This document shows, one piece after another, positions 33,826-46,100 of a DNA stretch of 64,000 nt. The stretch is from Calycina herbarum (lineage: Eukaryota > Ascomycota > Leotiomycetes > Helotiales > Pezizellaceae). Where the stretch lies: positions 1-64,000 of the forward strand of contig LLEY01000150.1 of the NCBI GenBank assembly GCA_001414485.1. The letters are read 5' to 3'. Both the position numbers and the translations under genes were made by a program. Numbering within the stretch: position 1 is the first letter of the stretch; each line of letters opens with the position of its first letter. The notes under the pieces are model-generated. The model was not told the DNA's origin. It made no database searches and worked only from the letters and a program-made list of their open reading frames with translations.

Positions 33826-35600
33826 ATATATCGTAATAGTACTAGAATAATATTATAATAATATAATAAGAGAATTTCTTATATTAGCTTATTTTAAGGT
33901 TTCTAATATCTAAAGATCTTTTATATTTATTTAGAAATACTTCTTAGTAGAATATTAGATAATCTTTAAATACTTTTCTATTTAAAAGATATCTTTTTAA
34001 CTAGTTTTAAATTATAAGATAAGTAGACTTATTCTTAATCTAGAATTAGATAGCTAGTTTTGTAATATCTTATAAAGTAATAGCTTCTTAAATCTAGAAT
34101 ATATTACTTTTAAGAATATATTAGAATTTATTTATATTTATAAACTCTTATATATTAAAAGACTTAACTTAGTAGTAAAAGTATTATATTATAAAATAAG
34201 GATTAATTTCTATAAATAGAAAATCTACTATTTCTCTTAAAGTAGTAAGTAATAAGTATAGTTTAGGAATACTATATAAATATAGTAATTAAGAGAAAAG
34301 AAGATAGAGATTATAATAGAAGATAAATATAATCTTAAGAATAATATATTAGATATAGAAATAAATATTATTAGTTAAGATAATAGAGATATTAATATAA
34401 AGTCTAGTTCTTTAGAATTTAATAGTAAAGATATTAATACTCTTATAATTATATATTATAATTTTAATTAAATACTATACTACTTCTCTAGCTTATCTCT
34501 ATCTTAAGTATTAAGTAGTCTAGTAGCTAGCTGACCTTGTTTCTAAGGCTACTTTTAACTTCTAGTTCTAGTACTAACCTCTACTATAAATATATCTACT
34601 AGTCTATAAGCCCTGCTTTACCTTATCTTACTAATAGCTCTTCTAATACTTCCTAATCTATATACCTAGGCTCTTATAGTTTAATACTATATATAACTTA
34701 TATATAATACTTAAAATAGTTTATATTATTAAGAATAAGACTTTAAGACTTATATATAAAATACTTATAGTTAAACCTCTTTTTAGATAAGTAATTTTTT
34801 AAATAAATATTTTCTATATAGTCTATTATATATAAAACGTAGCTAAAAGTATATAGCTATTATTAAGATAAAAGTTACTTATTTTTAATATAAAATATAT
34901 ATTAGGTTTTACTATAAATAATAAAGAAAATATTAGACCCTAGATAGAGTAAAGTAGAAGAAGAAGACTCTTCTTTAAAATAAGGTTTATATATTAGAGC
35001 TAATAATAGCCTTTAAATTTATAACTCTTATTTTCTAATAAGTATAATTAGAAGATTAATAGTAAAGATCTTTTAAATAATAATTTCTTAAAAACTAAGG
35101 TTTTTAGAGAGGTTATAAAGAACTTCTTATAATTATATCTATTTACTAAGCTAGTATATAACTATAGGTTTAATATCCTCTTAATTCTTTTCTATTATAA
35201 GCTAATTATACTACTTTTTAAGTTACTTCTTTATTATTTTATTATAAATATAAAAGAAGTAGTCTTTTCTATACTTAATCTTAATCTCTCTTTTTAAGCT
35301 CTTCTTCGAATTTATAAGTCGCTTTATAAGGTCTTAGTACTCTTTTCTTATCTTTACTAAGGCTTTTTTAATAAACTTATATTTCTCTTTAATCTTTATA
35401 TATAGCTTATTAAATTATTACTTAAGGTTAATAATATCTAGATCTATGATATAGAATTACTTTATAACTCTATCTAGTACTTCTTTTAAAGTACCTAGGT
35501 TATATTAAATACTTATATAAATAAAGGTATAGGTTAGCTTATTATTAGAGACGTTACTCTTAAAAAAGGTGTCTTATATATTAAATCGAATAAGCTAATC
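33826..35600. other. Heavily RIP-mutated DNA, no identified feature
   Basis: Extremely AT-rich, with CA and TG nearly absent. No domain, terminal repeat or LTR was recognised. The right part may be the 3' end of the recombinase relic that follows. Confidence 0.6.
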
Positions 35601-37200
35601 TTAATAGATAGCGCTAAATACCCTAGTAGAGAGGTTGTACCTTAGAACTTAGTTACGTATAGAATCCGAAGCAGTACCTAGAAGTAGTTATTAGCTAAGA
35701 GAAGTAGATATATATTTAACTCGCGTTATATACTATTAATAGCATTTATAGTACTATAGTAGAAGTAGTAGCTTGTTAGCTTATCTTCGAACCTAGAATC
35801 TCGTCTTAGGTAGTTAAGATAGAAGACGTATATTAAGTAAGTTATTAGCTTAGTCTTCAACTTTACCTAACTATTATTAATATCTTATATAGACTTATAG
35901 AATACTGGTCGCTTAAGCTATTCTTCCTTCTAATATACCTTAATCGTACTTATGCCCTAGCTAGGCAGGTCCGTGGTATAGAAGGGCTTAGTAGACGTAT
36001 AGCTATCTATAAGAATAGTATTATTATAAATCACATAGGTTAATATATAGGAGATTAGATAGAGAATAGAGAGAGGATTCTCCTAGAAGAGGAAGGTTAT
36101 CTTAGAATAGATTAAGTAAGTTCTAGAGATAAGAGAGAAGAAATATATAGTTTAGGCTTATTATTAACTCCTTTATAGTACTATAAAGAGACCTCTATAG
36201 TAAGAAGGTCTCTCTTACCCTACTTTAGATTTACTATTATTTAGATATAGATATCCTTATAATAAAGTACTTTATACTTCCTTTTAGCTTCTCTAAACTT
36301 ATTAAGCTTAGTAGTATTATAGTTCTACTCTAGTAGTTACTTAGAATTATCTCTCTCCTTTATATAATAACTGCTATTAGTACTAACGCCTATACTTATA
36401 TCTTTATTAGACGTATTATAATCGTTATTATAAAAAAGATCCTAGATATTATTATTAAAGAGTATATCTCTATTATACTTATAACTATTACCTATATTAC
36501 TTTTATTATTATAATCTTTTCTTATTACTTCTAAAAGACGTTCTCGTTTACTAATTTCCTCTACTTTATTAAAGGAGTCTTAACTAGCTTTATCTTTAAA
36601 TATATATATAAATTCTATAAAATAACTACTAGTATATATATTAAATAATATAATAGTAGCTAGATTATATTAATTATCTTTAGTTAGAAAGATAGATTCG
36701 TTATAAGCCTAGTACTAAACTAGTAAGAGAAGTAGGTTATTAGGCCTAACTACTAGTTTAAGCTTTAAAGTATTATTAAGATTAAAGTTAACTTTAAGAA
36801 TAGTATTAATATATTTTTAATTTATAAGTTTAGTATATAATAGAAGTCTAATATAGAAAGAGGATTATAATACCTTAATAATCTCTAATATATTATCTCT
36901 ATTTACTAAATAGCTATTATTTATCTAATAATAAAGTATCTTAAAGTTATACTAGTACTAATTAATAGACTTCTATTTCTCTCTTTTCTACTTCTTTACT
37001 AGATATATAACATAGATCTAACAGAGGAACGCTATAATCCTTCTCTTAGTATAATTCTACTCTTAGATAGCTATACGCTATTCTCTAGTATTATAGAGAT
37101 TATAGTATCTACTAGTTATTAGCTATATATAACTAAACAAGGAAGACCTAAGCATTAGTAGTATATCTAATAAACTTCTACCTAATATAGTAGATACTCG
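35600..37200 (-). pseudogene. DUF3435-type tyrosine recombinase relic
   Basis: On the minus strand, 36000-35730 reads in one frame, broken only by TAG/TAA: FYTTDLPS, GISTIKVY, LKRPVFYKSI, LNYLRRDSRFEDKLTSYYF, then YYSTINAINSI. This matches the C-terminal part of DUF3435 proteins (P-V-F...L-G-R-x-x-G-F-E...Y-x-x-R-R-G-T-x-N-A). The catalytic R-R-G has mutated to Y-Y-S. DUF3435 recombinases include the captains of Starship giant mobile elements and Crypton-like relatives. The N-terminal half (about 36100-37200) is too degraded to align by eye, so that boundary is a guess. Confidence 0.5.
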
Positions 37201-37207
37201 CTTTAGT

Positions 37208-37476
37208 ATTTTCCAAGTCCTCTAGCTATAAGTGTTATTTACTATCTAAATTAACCTTAAAAAGTCGGTAATCTTCTCTACTTAGCGCTTTCTTCTCTCT
37301 CTCCTTTAGTATTCGATTAGCGTCGTAGCGTCGTTTAACGACATTTTCCGAGTCCTCTAGCTATAAGTGTTGTTTACTATCTAAATTAACCTTAAGAAGT
37401 TAGTAATCTTCTCTACTTAGTACTTTCTTCTCTCTCTTCTTTAGTATTCGATTAACGTTATAGCGTCGTTTAACGA
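37208..37476. repeat. Tandem duplication of 135 bp
   Basis: Unit 1 (37208-37342) and unit 2 (37343-37476) both start ATTTTCC and end TTTAACGAC. Unit 2 has a few extra C to T / G to A changes. Confidence 0.92.
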
Positions 37477-38065
37477 CATTTTAGAGGGTTATAAGAGTAT
37501 TAGCCGCTAGAATTTAGTATATAGAAGCTATATTCCTATTAGCAGTTCCGAGGTAGCGGATAGTAGAGGTAGATTATTATTAAGAGAGTCGCTAGAAGGT
37601 ATTAAGAGCGATAAAGGTGTTAGAACTTTAAGAGACTCGTATAGAGAGCGAGAGGTTGCGGATAAGAGAGTATTAATAGAAGAGCAGTAGAATTATAAAG
37701 ACGTAAGAGAGGCAGGAGATAATAATAAGATAACGACTATGTAAAGAAGAGTATTCGGTAGTAGAGGTAAGAGGAGACTACGAGTACTTATATAACTTAA
37801 ATCGCTGTTAAGGCAGTTATAGTCTATTATAACTAATAAAAGGAAGAGAGCTATATCTAGCTAATATAGAATTAGGAATAGGTATAGTAGGTTAGAGATT
37901 CTAGATACGTAGTTTACTAGGGTTCGCGTGTCTGAGGCTAACTCTGAAGAACGGAGCACGAGAGCTGTTAAACCGTTAGACTATTAGACAAGCGGTTGAG
38001 CTCTCTTAAAACAGCGACTAAACTCCCTGGATTCGGCTCTCTAAACCGGAGTACTTGGACATATT
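37477..38065. other. Partly unmutated patch
   Basis: The segment at about 37910-38060 keeps CA/TG and normal composition within mutated surroundings. No gene, tRNA or LTR could be identified. It ends abruptly at the truncated Pogo copy. Confidence 0.5.
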
Positions 38066-39069
38066 CTATAATATTATAAGACTTATAATATTCTTAAAAT
38101 TCTACTAATTTATAACTCTTATATCTATTTAAAACTAATATATAATATAGACTCTTAGCTTAAGTAGTAGTATGTTTATTAAAGTATTTTAACTATTCTA
38201 GACCTATCTTATTATTTATCTAATTATTATTTATAAGTTTAATAACTTAATTATAAGAGAGGCTAGTTTTAGAATACTAATTTATAAGATAATTAGTACC
38301 TTAAATAATAAGAAATAGAGAGATACTTCTACCTTCGCTATTAATTATAATAATTACTATTACCTATTCTTAATTACCTAGTTAAACTATCTTACTCTTA
38401 CTACGTTAATTAGTATAAGTAACAACTATTCTAAGACAGATTTAATCTATTATAAATCTAGTCTCGTCGAAGTTATAGAAATCGCTATCTACTATACTAT
38501 ATTTCGTCTATATATTCTCTACTAGTTAAAACTATATACTAATTAACTTAGGATCTTCGTATAAGGCTTTTTAAAAGTCGTAAACGTAATTAAAACGCGT
38601 CTTTAGCTCTAGTTATTAAACTATAAATCGTTCTACCTAGTATATTCTAACACGTTTTACTCTATATATCTTAAAGAGATAATTCGCTATATCTTCTATA
38701 TTAGCTAGCTAAGGTAAAAACCCTCTAGAATCTTAATCGAATATATATCGAATAATTATTTCCTTCTCTAATTTTATTAGCTTTAAACAATTAGGTTTAG
38801 TATTACTACGAGAAGGTCGGCTATTTATTCTAAGATAAAGAGCAGATTTAGGAACTTTATAGATTTTTATAACGTTTCTATAACTTAATTTTCGTTTAGA
38901 TATTCAAATAGCTTTAATAGCTAATATAATTCGTACTTCTTAAGTTTAGACTTATATTATAAAAGAAGAAAACACGTATTAAAGTAGTAGAGTAGTAAAT
39001 TTAACAAAAGTACGTAGCTCGGTAATATACGTAGCTCGGTAATATACGTAGCTCGGTAATAGATTATAT
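38066..39069 (-). mobile_element. Fot1/Pogo transposon family C, truncated copy
   Basis: It corresponds to 56965-57953 of the full family C copy. The right inverted end is present, with three direct copies of ACGTAGCTCGGTAATAT (39011-39060) where the full copy has two, followed by TTA. The left half is missing. It encodes the N-terminal and central transposase on the minus strand, mutated. Confidence 0.85.
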
Positions 39070-42000
39070 TAAATATAGTTTATATAAAACAAATAAAAAT
39101 AACGAAGATATATAGTCTTCTATAATAGTCTAAAGTATATAGTAGACGACTATAAATATAATAGAAGATATAAGAATAATAAATAGATAAGAATAGCTAA
39201 ACTAGCTTTAGTAGATATTAAGTTAGTAGTAGAAACAGATATAAACTCTTACTACCTAATAAATAGAATCTATAGTAAACCTTTCTAGCTAGTAAAATAA
39301 GTCTATCTTAAAACTTAAAAGAAGACTATCTTTATATAAAGGAAACTAAACTAGAGCTACTTCTTCTTAATCTACGCCTATCTTAATACTAATTTCAGTT
39401 ACTTTAAATATTAAATAAAAACTAAAACCTTACCTTTTATACTTAGAAAAGTATAATAAAAACACGCTTAGCTTCTTCTCTTAATTTAAAGACCTTTTAT
39501 AAGTAAAACTAGAAATCGATAGCCTATTAATTAGATAAGAAAAAGAAAGAGTTTAGTATATCTTTAGATAACTCTAAGAAGATATAGCTATAAGAATCCT
39601 TCTTTAGATAGAGTATACTTACTAAGAAAACAGGTTTATAGTTATAGAATTTATAGAATAGCTTTATATAGTATTTTATAACCCTTAGTTATAGTAAAAG
39701 GTACTTAGCTAGATTAATAGAATAAAGTAAAGCTAATAACTCTTTAATAAATTTCTAAATAAATTTAACTAGCTAATTTTAAAAGCTTCTAGCTAAGAAT
39801 AAGATAATATAATTAAGAAGAGCTACTTAAAAACTACTCTTAGTATAAAGCTAATTACTATAACTATTAGTATTTAAGAAGATAGTATCTATAATAGGTA
39901 TTATAAGTAGCTATAAATAATTAATAATTAGTTAAATAAAGTTACTAAGCTTACTACTTAGTAAACGAAGAAGCTATAAGCAGCTCTATCTATAAGTATA
40001 ACTATATATAAACTAAAAGACAGTTCTTTAACTAACGCGATAGACTAGTAACTAATAGTAGTAGTCTTCTTTACTTAACCTAGAGAACTATAGTAGAGCT
40101 CTAATATAGTTATTACTAAAAGAAGAAGCCTAAGCCTTTATCTAAGATATAGACTTAAAGAATACTAAGTCTAGGATTATAAGATAAAGATAAAGTTTAT
40201 TATAAAAAAAGTATCTCTTAAATAAATAGATAAGAAAGTCTAAGTAGCTCTTATATAAAAGGAAAATCAAGATATAAAAGGAAAAAGAATAATTAAGAAA
40301 GTCTCTAACTCTAACTCTAATAAGTTAGAAAAAGAATAGCTTCTAGTAAAAGACGTTATTAGAAGTAGAAAAAGGTTTTAAAAGAAGTAATAAAGGAATA
40401 GATTAAGTTCTAAGAGAAGTTAATAAATAGTCTCTTATTTTTAGTTTCTATATTAGTTAATAAAGAATATTTTATAAAAACTCTTCTTAACTTTAGATAT
40501 TTATTATATAGACTTATTAGCTTCTTATTTACTATTTAAAATAATCTTTAGTATATTTCTATTTCCTTTTAAAAGATTTCTAGCTTTAATACTCTCTTAG
40601 AAAATATAGTAATAGAAGTTACTACTATTTCTCTAGATATTAATAAGTACTATAAAACTAGGTTATTCCTCTATATTATTCCTTATTTAGAATTATATAA
40701 TATAATTCTTAGACTTTTTTAAATAATTAAATAAAATACTTAAATTAATAAACTTACTTTTAAATATCTTATCTTCTTAATAAATATATTTATATAAAAT
40801 TAAGCTAAAGTTTTAGAAATAAATAGCTATATTAATTCTACTATTAATTATTAACTTATTTCTATAAAAGATTTTAAATAATAATAAATAAGACTTAATA
40901 CTTTAATATATAAGTATTCTTAGCTAGTTTATAAGATATTACTAAAGCTTTTAAAAAAACGAAAAAGATAAAAATAAATCTTTAAATAAAGCTACTACTA
41001 TAGTTCTAGAATTATCTTAGTACTTTTAGCCTAAAAGACTTAGATAAAGTTCTCTCTTTATAAGATAGTAGAATAGACTACTAGATTAAACTTATAAAAG
41101 AAGATAAAAAAGAAGTAATAGTCTCTTAGAAACTGTTTTATAACATATCTTATAATAAACTCCTTATCTTTTAAAAAACGCTTATAAAGTATATAGATAA
41201 AGACTAGATCTAAGTTAGTAACTCCTCTACTATTACTCTAGTACTCTTTATATAAAAGCTAGAAAGAGGTTTATAGTTTTATATTAATTATTATACTTTA
41301 AATAAAGTTATATAAAAGAACTAGTACTTACTTCTCTTAATCTATAAGATACTATAATAAGCTAGTAAAGTAAGATAGTATATAAAACTTAATATAAGCT
41401 AAGCTTTTTACTAAATCTAGATTATAGAAGAAGATAAGTAGAAAATAGCTTTTTAGATAAGATATAGATTATATAAATAGCTAGTTACTTCTTTTAGACT
41501 TATAAATATACTAAGTACGTTTTAAAGATATATTAACTAGATATTATAAGAATATTTTAATAACTTCTACTTTACTTATATAAATAGCTAGTTACTTCTT
41601 TTAAACTTATAAATATACTAAGTACGTTTTAGAGATATATTAACTAGATATTATAAAAATATTTTAATAACTTCTACTTTACTTATATAAATAATATCTT
41701 AATATTTTTAGATAGAACTTTTAAAGAATATAAAAACTAAGTTAAGTAAGTACTTAGAAAACTTAAAAAAGTAGAACTCTTTCTTAATATTAATAAATAT
41801 AAATTCTTAGTTATTTAAATAAAGTACTTTAGATTTATTTTTAATATTAACTTAGAAGTTAAAATAGACTTAGAAAAGGTAAAAGTAATCCTAGACTAGG
41901 AAGTACTAACTATAGTTAAAAATATATAAAGTTTTTTTAACTTTATATACTTTTATTAAAGCTTTATTAAAAACTATTCTAATATTATAAGACCTCTTAT

Positions 42001-42395
42001 AAAACTTACTTATAAGAAATATATATTTATATAAATAGATAAATATTAATATACTTTTAAATAACTTAAGTATATATTTATTATAACTTCTACTCTTATA
42101 TAATTTAATTATAAAAGATAAATAATTATAGAAATAGACTCTTCTAACTAATATATTAGTAGTATACTTATATAATATAATAATAAAGAACTTTTATAAC
42201 TCTATATCTTCTTTTTAAAGAAGAACTTATCTATTATATATAACTATAAGATCTATAATAAAGAAATACTAGTAATTATATAATACTTAAAAGTATAAGA
42301 TCTTAAACTATAAAGCATAGATAACTTTAAGATTTAGATAGACTATAAGAACCTTAAGTACTTTATAATAGTTTAGAAGCTTACTAAATAGTAAA
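39070..42395 (+). mobile_element. Ty3/gypsy element, degraded copy (family G), left part
   Basis: The reverse transcriptase end reads NNFYFTYINNILIFLDRTFK (about 41665-41730), with both catalytic Asp residues of the Y-x-D-D box changed to Asn. RNase H follows (KIDLEKVKVILD, IIEIDSSN, IYNKEILVII, IDYKNLKYFIIV) up to the Pogo insertion at 42398 and resumes at 44251. The sequence before 41000 should be gag and protease by position, but no motif was confirmed. No left LTR was found. The same family occurs at 51760-55672. Confidence 0.75.
41470..41683. repeat. Tandem duplication of 107 bp in RT region
   Basis: Units 41470-41576 and 41577-41683 both begin TATATAAATAGCTAGTTAC; they duplicate part of the reverse transcriptase just before the Y-x-D-D box. 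Confidence 0.92.
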
Positions 42396-42397
42396 TA

Positions 42398-44248
42398 ACG
42401 TGTTTTATAAGCGAGTCGCCTACCTAAGCGAGTCGTCTACTTTCCTAGTCGCGTACTACCTACTACCTTTAAATCGTAATAGCTTAATACTACAACGTTT
42501 AATTACCTTCTTAAGAAGCTAATATCATTTTAGCGACCTAAGAACTCGAAAACAACGCGTTATTAACTAAACGAAGCGCTGTAAAGATTTACTAGGTTCC
42601 TCGAAAGACTCTCTCTAACCGACGCGCCGGAAAGCTCTTACGACGCGATTGCTAGCCTAATTTGAAAAAGCTTACGAAGCCAGAGGAGGAAGCAATAGTT
42701 AGATATATATTAGAGTTGGATTCGCGAGGGTTTTCGTCTATAAGAGATATAGTATAAGATATAGCTAATAATCTACTAAGAGAGCGCGATAGAAAGCCTA
42801 TAGATAAGAACTGGCTAGACAACTTTATTAAACGTATACCTAAGCTTAAAACTCGATAAAGTCGTTCTTACGATCGTTAGCGAGCTTTAACTAAGGATCC
42901 GCGAGTTATTAGCCTATAGTTTACGCTTATATAGTCTATTAAAGAGAAATATAGTATTTAAGATAAGGATATTTATAACTTTAACGAAAGTGGCTTTATA
43001 ATAGGAGTTATTTCGTCCTAACTTGTTATTATAAGCTTAGAAACGCGTGGGAAGCGAAAGCAAGTTTAGCTAGGTAATCGCGAGTAGGTTATAGTTATTT
43101 AGAGAGTTAACGTAATAGGATAGGCAATCCTACTATTTATTATATTCGTAGGTAAAGTACTTATTTCTTCCTAATACTAAGATATATATATACTATACGA
43201 TTAGGTAATTAAGGTTAGCAACAACGGTTAGATAAATAATAAGCTTAGAGTTACATAGTTAAAGTATTTTAACAAACATATAAAGGCGTAAAGTATAGGA
43301 GAATACCGTTTATTAATTATTAATAGTTATAAAAGCTATAACTCGCTCAAATTCTAATAACTCTATAAAGACTTAAATATTATTACTCTTAATATACCTC
43401 TACACTTATCGCACCTACTATAGCCGCTTAATATAGTCTGCTTCTCGCTTTTAAAGCGAGCGTATAGAGCTAAGATATTAGGCTTAGCACGTAATTATAT
43501 TAATTATATTACTAAAGAAACCTTTCTTCTAGCGTTTAAAACAGCTTTTTATAAAGCATTTATAAAAGGTAATATCTACGCGAGTTTTAAAGGCGCTGGG
43601 CTACTCCTATATAACTCAGAAGCTATATTATCGAAGCTTGATTTAAGGCTCTGTATACTAACACTAATAATATAAGAAGACACTCTATAAACACCTAAAA
43701 CACTAAGTAACGCGCGCGAAATAATAGCTTAATCAACGCTTATTCGAGATCGGATTCAAAGATATTAAAACTCGTTACCTAGTTCTATTATTCAGTCTCT
43801 TAATTAACTCGAAAAAGGCTCTACTAGGGTGATATATAATATAGTATTAATACGCAAGGAAATCACTAGTCTTCGTAAGATAACTAAGGCTATAACTAAG
43901 TGTAAAAGTCGTAAGAGGAAGTATATTAAGAGCTAAGAGATATTAATAGTAGGCGAGATAGCTGATTTAATTACTTCTAAGGAAACTAGCGACTAGAAAT
44001 AAGGTAAAGAGTCTAGGAAGAGAGTTCGCGTAGACAGATACTATAGCCGTTGTAGTAAAACTAGGTATAATTCTTATACTTGTTAGATAGAAATATTTAA
44101 TATAGAAGATAGCGAAAGTTCTAAATAATACTAGGTAGCTTCTATAGTTTAATAACTTTGTATAGTATTAAGTATTTTATATCGTAATAATACTAGATTG
44201 AAAAAGTAAGCGACTCGCTTAGGTAGGCGACTCGCTTATAAAACACGT
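42398..44248 (+). mobile_element. Fot1/Pogo transposon, family B copy 2
   Basis: Length 1851 bp, flanked by TA (42396-42397 and 44249-44250). The inverted ends ACGTGTTTTATAAGCGAGTC carry two copies of AAGCGAGTC. The plus strand encodes the degraded transposase: PEEEAIVRYILEL-like start, KNWLDNFIKRIPKLK-like CENP-B helix region, YNFNESGFIIG, then LPPH-like and LLQPL motifs. It sits in the RNase H sequence of the family G gypsy element. Confidence 0.92.
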
Positions 44249-44250
44249 TA

Positions 44251-44294
44251 TAATAGTTTCTAGCTTTCTTAAAGTATAATTTTAAGATTATATA
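44251..44294 (+). pseudogene. Gypsy family G RNase H fragment between two Pogo insertions
   Basis: IVSSFLKYNFKII continues the RNase H frame from 42395. The last TA (44293-44294) is the target of the next Pogo element. Confidence 0.75.
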
Positions 44295-44566
44295 ACGTAG
44301 TTTATCAGCGAGTCGATTATATTACCGAGTCGATTACTTTTCCTTAGTATAAAACTTTATATCTAAATAAATCAACTATAATATATTAAATTAATTATCG
44401 CTCTTAGGATCTAACGAACTAGATATATCTACAACTTCTTAACAAGTTCGCACGTTATAACTAGCTTTTCTACAAGTTCTACAGCGCTGCTTAGAAGGTT
44501 ACCTCTTCTTATAACTAACCTCCGCCTTACCTACGTCGCGTCGTACTTGCTTATCTATATCCTTCT
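44295..44566 (-). mobile_element. Fot1/Pogo transposon family D, left part
   Basis: The end ACGTAGTTTATCAGCGAGTC, with a second CGAGTCGATTA copy, marks the inverted terminus. It is cut by gypsy element 2 at 44567 and resumes at 50260. Confidence 0.8.
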
Positions 44567-44749
44567 TATAACAGTCCCAGTCACATACGACTGGATCACG
44601 TGCCGAGGTTCTACCGAAGTCTCGCTTAGTGTATATAAATAGAGACAGAGCGTACTAACTCTCCTCTTCTCTCTTTAGTTTAGTTTTCTTTGAATATAGG
44701 TACTATTCTATAAGTATCTCTTTTGATACATTTATAAAGAGCTGTTATA
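44567..44749 (+). repeat. 5' LTR, gypsy element 2
   Basis: 183 bp, nearly identical to the 3' copy; the leader motif TTAGGAAGGCA follows at about 44773. Confidence 0.95.
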
Positions 44750-44869
44750 CTAAAACTAAACTTATACTCTCGCTTAGGAAGGCATATAAATATCCTAAAA
44801 CAGACAACGCTGTTTACGAACGAAAGCATATATATTTACTTTATAGCAAATCCCTTCGTACGCGGGAAT

Positions 44870-46100
44870 AAGTTACAACGCTTCTCTCTTAGCTAGCTCG
44901 ATAAGCTATCGAACGAAGAGCCTTTAACTTTATCCTTACCACCTACTATTAACACTAGCTCTTAAAAGACTAAGACCTCTTCTTAAGCTATAGTACTACT
45001 ACCTCTTTCTACTAGTAAGGCTACTACTAGCTCTTCTATAATAGTAACTAAGTTATCTTCTTCTCTTTCTATTAATAATACCTTATAATAAATCCTTTAG
45101 ACGATAACCACTCTTATAGATAAGGTCTACTACCTTAAAGTTAATACTAGATCTAGATCTACCTCTTAAGCAGTAGAAATACACGTACGCTATAAATACA
45201 TCTCTATAGAGCTAAAAGCTAAAAAGGTTACCTAATCTACTCCTACTGTCTAGTCTTCTAAGAAGACTAGTAAAGTAGAGAATCTATATACGTTTATAAT
45301 AGAAGATAACTAGATTATATATAATACCTAGAAGACTGAAATTATAGTAAAGCTATATATTAATATCGACTACTTTGAATCTAAGAAGGCAAAGATAAAC
45401 CTAGTATATCGCGCTACTACTAGCTAAGTATATAATTATATTTATCTAAAATATAAGTTTAATACTAATAACTGATTTACTACTTATAATAAGATACTAG
45501 CTTACCTCTGTAATATTATAGTTAGTCTATACGTTTATAATAAGGCTTATAAGAAGTACTAAGAGCTATAAATAGCTTAAGAGACGTTCTACGAGTTTTA
45601 AGCAAAGTTATAGAAGCTAGTAGACAAGTCTAAGGCTCTAAAGTAAGACAGAATTAATAATCTTTTTAATAAGTTAACTATTAACCTCTGATAAGCTCTT
45701 ATAGTTATTAGACTTTAAGCTAAGAGAGACATAGACCTCTTTTATACTCTTACTAATAGCGTCGACAACGACCTACGAGATATTATAGAAGAAAAGACTA
45801 GAAAGCGTATAAGCAAGTATCTACCTACTATAGCTATAAATATAGCTACAGCTATACGTTCTCTAGAAATTCCTACTCGCGTAGCTAGTATTCACCTCTC
45901 TACTAACACGTGTTATAACTATAGAGAAGTCGGCTATTATATTAAGTCCTGCCTATAGCTAAGAGTCTATAAGAAGGTAGACTTAAGCGAGCTAGAGAAG
46001 GAAGAAGAAGCTAGATCTAAGTTAGGAAGCGAATACACCTAAGAGAAGACTCTACCTTAGGTAAATATAGGATTAATCTCTTTAAGATTAATCTATAGTT
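44870..46100 (+). pseudogene. Gag of gypsy element 2
   Basis: A zinc knuckle at 45911-45952 reads CYNYREVGYYIKSC. The spacing of C-x2-C-x4-H-x4-C is kept, but the second Cys and the His have both become Tyr. TAG stops occur throughout. Confidence 0.75.

Noticed and set aside
37910..38060. tRNA or other structured RNA in the unmutated patch
   Set aside because: One short stem (AACCG...CGGTT) can be drawn, but no cloverleaf, anticodon loop or T-loop signature fits.
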